Shown here piece by piece: positions 55,257 to 64,000 of a stretch of 64,000 nucleotides of DNA. Below the pieces are notes generated by a model. That model ran no database searches. It was given only the letters and a program-made list of their open reading frames with translations, and was not told the origin of the DNA. This DNA is from Pseudocercospora fijiensis CIRAD86 (taxonomy: Eukaryota > Ascomycota > Dothideomycetes > Mycosphaerellales > Mycosphaerellaceae): NCBI RefSeq assembly GCF_000340215.1, contig NW_006921534.1, positions 372,001 through 436,000 of the forward strand. The letters run 5' to 3'. The translations under genes were made by a program, and so were the position numbers. How positions within the stretch are numbered: the first letter of the stretch is position 1; each line of letters opens with the position of its first letter.

Positions 55257-57900
55257 ATGGACGACTTCGCCCACCACTTCTTTCTCGAGCCCTCCGCACC
55301 AGCGGCAGCAGCGCCGCCCGACCCACCATCGAACGCCTACCCGCCATTCTACCACCAGCAACACCACCAGCAACAACACCACCAGCAGCACGCACACGCA
55401 CACGCACCCGCACACGCACACGCACCCGCACCCGCGAGTGCTTGGCTGCCAAATAGCCTCGAAGCCATGGAGCAGGAAAGCGCGATGCAGCAGCAGACTC
55501 GCCAGCAGCAGGCACAGCAACAACACCAGCAGACATACCAGCCGCCGCCGCAACAACCCTACGCCCACGCCCACGCCCACGCCCGCCCAGCGTACATGTC
55601 GAGTCAAGAACAGCAACACCACGATGCGAAGCCGCAAATCTCGAGCCGGCCCAGCAGCAACCACAGCAACCAGTCAATCAACCTGCACACCACCAATTTC
55701 GATGGCTTCGACTACAACATGCTGCCCACGAGCTGGCAGTATCACATGCAACAGCCGGCCCAGCAACCTCAATTTAGCAATCAACCGGACGCCAGTGCCT
55801 TCAACATGAATGCCTACAATGCCTCCTCATTTGGTGCTCAGCTACACACTTCGCCTGTCGACTTCATGCCCTCCACGAGTGCTGAGACATACCCCATGTC
55901 CACCGGCATGGACACTGCCAACTTCATGACCATGCCTGGCCCCGTCGAGTCGATGAATGCCTTCTACCCCAACACTGAATACGACATGTCGAGTTTCTCC
56001 ATGGCTCTCAACCACGCCGCTCTTCAGCAACACAATGCAGAGTCCATACACTCAAGCATCCCGGGAAGCTCCCCGACCGGAACGATACTGGAAGTCGCTT
56101 CACTCTCAGACAACGAAGGCTCATGGTCAATCGTCAACTACAACCCACAACGTGCATCACTTGACTCTTTCGGCACTGTGTCGAACCCAAGCCAGAACCT
56201 TCACATCCGCACCAACTCAGATTCATCGACATCAGATGGCCCATCCTCGGCTGAACTTTCGAGTAGTTGGGAGGAGGTGCCATCTTGGCCACTGCACTCG
56301 CCACATGACCTTCACGGTGAAGACTATCTCCACGCACAGTATGCCGCATACCAACACTCACACGGCATGTCATGTCACGGTCACCAGCACACCTCGCCTG
56401 CGTCTTCATCGGCAGTAAGCCCCCAAGGTGCACCGGCATCATACCACCGCTCGAGTTCATCATCAACATCACCAACTTCATCGGGACCGGTGTCTCCTCC
56501 ACTCCGTCGTCGCAAGTCTCCTCTTGAAGGCAAGACCACCAAGCCCGTGATCAAGAAGTCGCTGCACTCCAACCGGAAAGATTCCATCGCCGAGAAGAAG
56601 GTCGGTCGCAGACGTGGTCCACTCAGACCCGATCAGCGCCAACAAGCACACGAGATCCGAAAGCTGCGTGCTTGTCTCCGATGCAAGTTCTTAAAGAAGA
56701 CCTGCGACAAGGGTGAGCCTTGCGGTGGATGTCGGCCGAGCCACGCCCGGTTGTGGCAAGTACCATGCACACGTATGGACATCAAGGACATTGGTTACTT
56801 CATGAAGGACTGGAAAGCCGACTATGAGCGACACGTCTCGCTTGGATTCAGTGTCGGCAACATCAAGGGCTTCAGTGCCGTGGAGCGCACTCTTTACGTC
56901 ACACACGGCTATGGCCACTACCTACCCATCGAGGCTCGTGAGGTCTTTGTGCGTGATGATCAGTGCTTCGGCATGGATTGGGTCGAGACTACAAGGAGCG
57001 AGGTTCCGGAAGAATTTGAGATTGCTACCGCCAAGCTGTCAGCTGGCATGGAAGGAGTCAGCACAGCCAGGCTGTCCGAATATCTCGATCGCCACCTGGA
57101 CATGGGCTTTGAGAACTTCGTCGACGAATACTTCGAGGGCACCAAATTCCTCACCGAGATCCTCAAGACCGTTCACCGCTACTACCTGAAGGAGAAGACA
57201 CCCTGCATACGAAAAGCATTGAAGCTTGTCCTCGCATACAACCTTACTCTTCACGTGACCATGGTCGAGGGTCTTTCGGAAGAAGAGTCATGGACTGGCA
57301 GAATCGGCGATGACAAGTCAAAGTTCTTTGGCAAGACCATGGCACCTGTCATGATCAACTTCCAGGTCAAGTGCGCTCTGGCCGACATGTGGCGTGAGCT
57401 GCAGAAGGATATCCTCGAAGAATTGTCGTCATTATACTCATCCGTCTACTCTGGTGAGAAGCTCAAGAACTGGCCAACCATCTTCATGCTCGCAACCATT
57501 CTGCTGGCAATCTGGGAGGAGATGCAGTTCGACTGCCACTACCGCGTACCGGACGAGGCAGCTGTTCAGAAGTTCTGCGACGATATGGAGACCACTCCAG
57601 TTGGTGTCATTGTCGGTCTCTTCCAGGCCATCTCCACCAAACTTCCAGGTTTGCAGGAGTGGGACACCAAGAAGCATCATCAGCTTTTGGGATCCAACAT
57701 CGCCGTCTGTGACGCGTTGACTGAAGTCCGCGGCCACGTCAACAAACATGGTAAGTTCATCTGCGCGTTGCCGCCACTCAGCACTGACATTGCATACAGA
57801 GAAATACCTCAAGGAGCGACAGAACGCCAAGTTCAACCGCGACGACTTTGACTGTCTTAGCAACAAGTTCTTGAGCAAGCTCGTCATCCGCGCGAACTAG
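55257..57900 (+). CDS. Zn2Cys6 transcription factor with poly-Q/poly-HA N-terminus
   Basis: Exon 1 is 55257-57750, the intron 57751-57799 (49 bp, GTAAGT...TACAG), exon 2 is 57800-57900; 864 residues. ATG 55257 (MDDFAHHFFLEPSAP) is preferred over the upstream non-ATG frame. Residues about 35-115 are Gln/His/Ala-Pro repeats, likely an activation region; residues about 115-440 are Ser/Asn-rich and disordered. A basic stretch (KKVGRRRGPLRPDQRQQ) leads into the zinc cluster: Cys473, 476, 483, 489, 492 and 504. The last spacing, 11 residues, is longer than usual. After it come VPCTRMDIKDIGYFMKDW and a helical C-terminal domain. Exon 2 adds EKYLKERQNAKFNRDDFDCL to the end. Nuclear DNA-binding regulator; targets unknown. 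Confidence 0.9.
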
Positions 57901-57991
57901 TGGTTGCGTACTTGATGTGCTACACTCTCATTTCACGATCTTGACGAGTACCGAACCTCACGACGACGACCCTTGTCCTGGCAATGAATAC

Positions 57992-58037
57992 ACGGCCGGG
58001 CAAACGATCACGGCCGGACAAACTATTACGGCCGAAC
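57992..58037. repeat. 18 bp direct repeats (ACGGCCG-)
   Basis: ACGGCCGGGCAAACGATC, then ACGGCCGGACAAACTATT, then a partial third unit starting ACGGCCGAAC. They lie just after the regulator's stop, probably in the 3' UTR. Confidence 0.8.
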
Positions 58038-58447
58038 CACCCAAACGATTGGAACGAAAAGCATACAGTTTCCTTGAGTCAACTACTACTTCTTCTTACG
58101 CTTGACACTGCTGTCACAGCTACGACCTTTTGTCTGCAATACGCATTTTAAGCCGTGAAATCTTGCGATGATACACCATGGAGTACGAAAATCACGCCAC
58201 AGACGATTGATTTTTTGAATTTTGTCTTCTTGGACGACGAAGGACTTTGCGAAGGTGTTTATGAGAAATGGATAGGATAGGCTGCAAATAGCCAAATGAG
58301 AGATGCGTGCGTGTGTGTGGCTGGAGCATATTATGAGTCACGGCATGGATGGTTGGATGGAGATTCAGTTGGATGGATGGATGTGCTGTAAGATAAGACA
58401 TCCTATAGTGCGAATGAATACTTGAGATGCTACCACTGCTTCCTCTA

Positions 58448-58522
58448 CTGCTCCTACTCCTACTCCTACTCCTCCTACTCCTCCTACTCCTACTCCTACC
58501 CCTACTCCTACTCCTACCCCTT
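58448..58522. repeat. (CTCCTA)n microsatellite
   Basis: About 75 bp of CTCCTA/CTCCTACC units. RIP-type composition begins shortly after it. Confidence 0.85.
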
Positions 58523-58600
58523 CTATATTATAGGAAACATATATTAAGGAACGTAGAACGTAAACCTTTATAGAAAGTAGATGACTAAACAAAAACTGTT

Positions 58601-59169
58601 ACGGTAGGCACGGAACGCTAGGCCTAGTATATACTTCTATAGTACCGTAGATACTCCTATAATACTATACTATTATATAACTACTAATTCGTCCCTTATA
58701 TAACAATTAGTAGCTTCGCTTTAGTTAGATCTAGACCCGTTTAAATAGTACCTAAGTACTAGACGATCGGGTACCTTAAAAAGTAAAAAACCCTACCGCT
58801 GCCGCTTAACGCGACCGCGAGGTCCCGTACTAGCGGTACCTACCTACTATATTTACCTACGTTCGATACGATTACGATAGTCCTCCGATTTCTGTATGCT
58901 ATCTTCTATATATACACATATCTATATAGCGACGGCGCCCTACGCTACCTAATTCGCCTATCTTCTAGATAGCGACTAGGCCCTATTCGCCTTTCTTATT
59001 AGGTTTGTTTATACTATACTAATACCTACCGAAGTAGGAACTAGCCGAAGCAAGAGCCTATAAGCGGATACTAGCCTAGTCCCTCTACTCTATACTCTAT
59101 ACTTATCCCTCTACTCTATACTTATCTCTCTACTCTATACTTATCCCTCTACTCTATACTTATCTATAA
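58601..59169. other. RIP-mutated flank
   Basis: TA-rich, CA/TG-poor sequence; no element end recognised. It could be the upstream part or promoter of the mutated gene that follows. Confidence 0.5.
59080..59167. repeat. 20 bp tandem repeat
   Basis: Four units close to CTCTACTCTATACTTATCCC, with TCTC/TCCC variants. Confidence 0.8.
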
Positions 59170-59874
59170 GACTAACGAGCAGACGCTTATTTTATAATAT
59201 ACTAGCTTCCGTACGCCCCGACTTAGACGCCTACTTATTAAACATCGCTTTCTACTTTAAGGAGTTCTTAGCTAACGCCGGTTACGCTAAGTTAGTATAC
59301 TAGAAATAGAGAGACCCGTTAAAAGCAGTCGTTACGACGATTACTACTTATTATTAGCCTCTAGAAGAATAGATACCGCGAAAGCTCTCGGACGCTAGAG
59401 GTAGTACTACCCTCGGTTTCCCTTAGGATTAGGTAGTTAACCGCTCTTTAGTTACGGTAGTAGCAAAGACGCTAATAGCAATCTATAATTAACTTAGCGT
59501 TTTAGATACAATAGAACCTAACGATTTAGCGGCTCCTATTCTAGAACTAGTACCGCCTTCCCTAGAAATAGTAGTGCCTATAAGTGTAAGTCCGGATACT
59601 AGTCTATAACTACGCCGCCGTAGGACGATTTTAGTAGCTAGTACGCGACGGGATATATATATATACGCTATAGGTCCTTACCGATTATTTTTCCCCTAGG
59701 CCTACGGAAACTTAGTACCTCGGAGCTTTTAGCCCTAAATAGCCTAGGATCCTCTTTATTAGGTCCGGAGTAGCAATAACGCCCTAAGTAATACTATCCT
59801 AAGTCTAAATAGTAGGAGCTTTAGTAACGACATTCTAAGACTATATAGTAGAGTACTAGTTAATAAAGTACCGA
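59170..59874 (+). pseudogene. RIP-mutated host gene of unknown identity
   Basis: One plus-strand frame stays readable for over 230 codons, broken only by TAG and TAA: LFYNILASVRPDLDAYLLNI, FYFKEFLANAGYAKLVY, RDPLKAVVTTITTYY, SLEIVVPISVSPDTSL, RRRRTILVASTRRDIYIYAI, SNNALSNTILSLNSRSFSND. It runs into the fourth gypsy at 59875. The pattern is the same as in the NACHT pieces: a host gene flanking a repeat and mutated with it. The first half, with an FYFKEFL helix, is alpha-helical in character. I cannot name the family. Confidence 0.55.
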
Positions 59875-60063
59875 TGTAAGAAGGGTTATATTAGCAGGTA
59901 GATAGGGTGGTAGTAGGTATAAGTAGTATTCGATAGAGAACTAGGAGGAGAAGGAGGAAGGTAGGCTAGTTAGCCTAACGCCAAGCGCTAAGCCCTGCCT
60001 AAGGCACTAAGACCCTAGCTTTACTCGAGCTAGTTATATACTAATTACGTATAGCCTCTAACA
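59875..60063 (-). repeat. gypsy 4 3' LTR
   Basis: 189 bp, TGTAAGAAGGG...CTCTAACA. It is closest to gypsy 2's LTR in sharing the missing TTTAG(C/T)CC block before the final CTAACA. Confidence 0.9.
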
Positions 60064-63000
60064 CACGCTTCCCTTCTAAAGGCCGCGCCCTCGTAGCCTG
60101 TCTATGTTCTAATCTCGACCTCTATTGCTACTAACTTAGTAAGTCTAATAAGTTGCTTAGCCCGCGCTAAATTAAATACTTAACTACCTAATTATATAAC
60201 TATATCAAACTTCACCTCTAATACAATACTATATTTAACTCTAACTACGCTATTACTATATATAACAACCTATAAAGTAATATATATCTATAAGAATTAA
60301 GGGCCTTCGACTAATTATAATACGAGCGCGTCTTCCCTACTATAATAGGTAGACGTACGAGGTATTATAGCCCTACCTCTGTTCTAAGTAATGTCGTACC
60401 GAGTTCTTTGCGTCTACTCTTAAAAGACCTAGCAATGTCCGCTTCCGAGGGTTTGTCCGCTTCCGAGGGTTATTATTCTTATTATTACGAGGACTATTAT
60501 TTACTATCGTAGTTTTACTAGCCCTAATTAGTTCGGTTTGGCAGCCTTCAAGTGTTAACTAATTATATCTTTTCAAAAAACTTAGTTCTTCTAGTTTCTA
60601 TAGGTAAAGGCTATTATAAGTGTAATAGTTAAGGTTCGCTTCGCTTAAAGGGTCGGAAAGATCGAGGAGTAACCTATTATCCGCAAGATCGACCCCGGCT
60701 AGCTTAGCTCTATAGTTTTTGCCCTTAGTTAGTTAGTCTATTAGTCTACTTAATCTTTTAAGCGGCTTAAAGTTTTAACTTGGCCTTAAAGTTTTAATTA
60801 AACCTTTAACGTAGCTATTCCTTTAACTTAACCGGTATAGTACGCTCCGGCTCGTAGTATAGGTAAGGTTGTGCCTATAGGCGTAGCGATAATAGCAAGT
60901 AATGTTAACAATAGCGGCGCTAGTCGTCTTAGCGCTAACTTTACCTCGCTTCCAATCTTCTTCTTTATCTAATAATAACATTAGTAACACCGTTAACGAT
61001 ATAGTCGCGTCGTCTTCCTTCTTCGAATAGTAACACACCCCGTAATACTATTACTAATATAGGCGTGCCGGCTGCTAACACACTGCTAGCTCGTAGCGCG
61101 ACACTATTATCTCTATTACTGTTATTCGCGCGCGCGTATCGCCCTTATCGGTTGCTTAGGCCTCGAGGCCTCGATAAAATAAAGGAACAAGAGGTAGAAT
61201 CCTTAAAAGAGTAGTAACTAATTAATTAACGCGTCGTAGCGCGCCTAGTATAGTCTTATTGTCCTAGTTTGCCGGCCTCCGATTAGTTAGCTAATAGCAC
61301 CCCGGGGGTAGCATTAGTCCTAGGCCTTAGTAGTAATATTATAAGTTTTTAGCCTTCTTCTTGTTCTTTACGCTAGTCTAATACTTATCTAACAACTTAG
61401 TTATGTCCTTAAAGGAACCTTTAGCTTCCTACGAGTCCTATTTAGGTAGATATCCTTGCTATCTTAATAGGTACTCTTTCTTGCCTTTCCTAGTCCGGTA
61501 CTATAGGATACGTTCTATAGACTATAGCTCTTTACTATCCGCTAGTATGTCTTCGTGTTTAGTAGGTGCTTTATCCCCCTCGCGTAGGTAATATAGCTTT
61601 AGGAGGGATACGTAGAAGGTGTTATAGATAGTATAATAAGGGGGAAGCTATAACTAATAGGCCTATACGGAGGAGCTCTTAACTTCTCGAATACGGAATA
61701 GACTAATATATCTTAGTACGAGCTTGGGCCTTGTTTTACTGTTAGGTAATAGGTGCTTACGGATACGGAGGTTCTTAGTACTTAGTATAACTATGTCGCC
61801 TTGCTTAAAGGTTATCGGTATATAGTGTTTGTTATAATAGGCCTTCTAATAGGCCTAGGCCTTTGCTAGTTTGTTAGCTATCTTAGCGTGAATTTCTCGC
61901 ATCTTTTGAACCCTCTTAATAGCCGCTAGTGTCTTAGGTTGACCTGCTTCCCTTTCCTTACGCTCGGCCTCGAGCGATAGGGGGTCTTATAGTAGCGCAG
62001 GGTTGCTTCCTATTATAGCGAAATAAGGTAACACCTTAGTAGATAAGTAGACACTGTTGTTATATACGAATTCGGCTAGTTATAGGAGATTAACCTAGTT
62101 ATTAGGGTTCTTATTAATGTAGCTACGTAGGTACTACTATAGGGTAGCATTCTATCTCTCTATTTGACCGTTAGTCTATAGATAGAAGGCTGTTAATAGC
62201 CGATGCTTTAGTCTTAGCTATAGGTGTATTTCGCTCTAATAGTGCGATATAAATATCGAGCCTCGGTTAGAGACTATCCCCTTAGGGGTTCCCTAATAGC
62301 TATAGAAGATATTATTCTATAGTAACTTAGCTAAGTTAATAGCCGTCTAGTCCTTTCGAGCGGGGATATAGCGAGCGCCCTTAGTAAACCGGTCTACGAC
62401 AACTAGGATAGCATTATATATATCCTTGCTACCCCTACGCTTAGTAGGCAGAAGGCCTATAATAAAATCCGTTATAAGCTTAGTAGATAGCTTCCCTAGA
62501 ACAGGGAGTAAAGGTAACTCGCTAAATAGTAAGTGTTTCGGTGCTTTAACTCGTTAACATATAGTATACGTGTTTACGTAGTCCTTTATATCCCGCTTAC
62601 TATTTAGCTAGTAGTATATACGCGATAGTAGCTCGTACGACCTCTCTATGCTATAGTAACCGGCAAGCTCACTATTATAGTGTCGCTTAAGAAGCTCTTA
62701 TCGGATCGAATGCTCGGTAGGGATATAGAGCCTACCCTTATAGCGCAAATAGCTATTAGTATCAATCGACTAATTCTTACTAGATTTAGTCTTACGGCCA
62801 CTTCTAAGCTAATCTATACGAGCAGTAGCAAAAGCGTCCCTTTGCTAAGTACGTAATAGCTTATCTATAAACGCTCGTCTATCCCCTTCTATAAGTTCGC
62901 TTAATAGCACCCTCGCTATCTTACGTAGTACGCACTATATATATCTAGTAGTACTAGTAGCCGGATTAACTGCAGTAGTGCTATCGCTGTTACTATATAT

Positions 63001-64000
63001 AGCGATATCGACTAGGGAGTTATTATAACTTCTCCTATCTGTGTCCTTAATACGTACTATTAATATAGTAAGAGCATTAATATGCTTTAAGCCGTCGTAG
63101 AGTCCGGTAAGCCGCTTATCCTACGCTTACTTATTAATAATATAGGCTATAGCAATCTTATACTATAGGGTTAGAAACAATAAATTAATAGATTGCTAAG
63201 TCCCGCTATCGTAATTAGGTCGCCTCGATAGGCTATTAGTAGGGTTGCTTACGCCTAGCCGATATAATATATCAAAATCAAACCTAGCGAGGTAGACGGC
63301 CTATCTAGCCTGTCGACCTATAACTCTAGTAACCTTAGTAATGCTACGGAGGTTGTTATAGTCTATATAGACCTATATCGTATATTAGGCCCTATCGAGG
63401 TAATGCCTCTAATACTTAAAGGCCTCGATAATAGCTAAGAGCTCTTACTCGTAGGTCTCGTAGCGACGCTTAGTATCGATTATCTTCCTCGAGAAGAAGG
63501 TAATCGGGTGCTAGTAATAGTTATCGTCTGATTGCTATAACATAATAGCCGATATAGCGAACTGTAAAGCGTTAGTCTTAATACGGATTAGTTTGCTTAG
63601 TACGAAGTAGTATAACAAGGGGACTTTAGTAAATCGCTTCTTTAAACCGTTAAAAGCGGCTTGTGCTCTATTAGTCTATTTGAACTCTCTAGTAGGGTTG
63701 GCTTTAGTTTTAGTAAGCTTAGTTAGAGGCATTATATACCGTAAATAACCCTTAATAAAGCGACGATAGAAATTAGCGAAGCCGAGGAACGACTATAGCT
63801 CCTTAATTAACGTAGGAACAGGCTATTTAGTAATAGTTTTAATCCGATTAGGATTAGCCTTAACGCCCTTAGTTAATATAAGGAAGCCGAGGAATAACAC
63901 CTCTTTAGTAGCAAAGGTGCATTTAGAAGGCTTGCAATATAGGCTATAGGCTCGTAGGCGGTCGAGGACCTTACGTACTATAGCCTAGTACTCTATAATA
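59875..64000 (-). mobile_element. Ty3/gypsy chromovirus copy 4, partial (runs off the window)
   Basis: The minus-strand copy's 3' LTR is 59875-60063. After a 1.3 kb 3' region come the chromodomain (about 61430-61500), integrase (62000-62720) and RNase H (63440-63600), then the start of the RT side near 63770-64000. Same family as copies 1-3, with RIP stops throughout. Its 5' LTR and target duplication lie outside the window. Confidence 0.9.

Larger units (their letters stand above)
57901..58600. other. 3' flank of regulator gene with simple repeats
   Basis: Contains the ACGGCCG 18-mer repeats (57992-58037), a GGATGGATGGAT run near 58345-58382 and a CTCCTA microsatellite. No gene. Confidence 0.6.

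Noticed and set aside
1..64000. tRNA, rRNA and CRISPR features
   Set aside because: None recognised; the only tRNA-like stretch is the copia primer site.

Overview
The window is nuclear DNA of a filamentous ascomycete. The evidence is short GT-AG introns of about 50-75 bp, a LIS1/PAC1-type dynein regulator, a Zn2Cys6 regulator, a GPI-anchored GH76 mannanase, and LTR retrotransposons mutated by repeat-induced point mutation (RIP). Gene style suggests a Dothideomycete, but that is an inference. No rRNA, tRNA or CRISPR array was recognised.

Layout. 1-1466: 3' end of an Ala/Ser/Tyr repeat protein. 2353-2900 (-): small secreted protein with a dibasic site and an aromatic tail. 4107-10911: complete but RIP-inactivated Ty1/copia element on the minus strand, with 182 bp LTRs and target duplication GATAT. 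10912-13540: decayed or gene-free DNA. 13541-15516: three small genes of unknown function. 15974-16819: Nudix hydrolase with a tandemly duplicated 60 bp exon block that looks mutually exclusive. 17160-17549: ankyrin relic. 18397-19833: PAC1/LIS1. 20535-22138: cytochrome P450 with one apparent frameshift, convergent with the GH76 gene at 22401-23894 (-). 25035-25877 (-): a J-like protein and a free-standing 2Fe-2S ferredoxin.

26282 to about 51480 is one story. A NACHT (STAND/NLR-like) gene on the plus strand was cut by three Ty3/gypsy chromoviruses: 26370-33416 (-), 34327-42939 (+) and 43198-50259 (-). Removing the first two with one copy of each 5 bp target duplication (TTTTC, ACTAC) restores one continuous reading frame, broken only by TAA and TAG stops of the RIP kind. 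The third junction has no target duplication, a frame break and an abrupt end of RIP inside the LTR, which suggests recombination. The second gypsy carries a further 1.44 kb inverted-repeat element, which itself holds a smaller inverted-repeat element.

52435-57900 returns to normal genes: a basic, disordered hypothetical protein and a large Zn2Cys6 regulator behind a 1.9 kb intergenic region. From about 58600 RIP resumes: a mutated host gene of unknown identity (59170-59874) is cut by a fourth gypsy copy that runs off the window at 64000.

The transposon blocks show nearly pure CpA-to-TpA change with CpG kept. The two LTRs of the third gypsy display this directly, because half of one copy escaped mutation.
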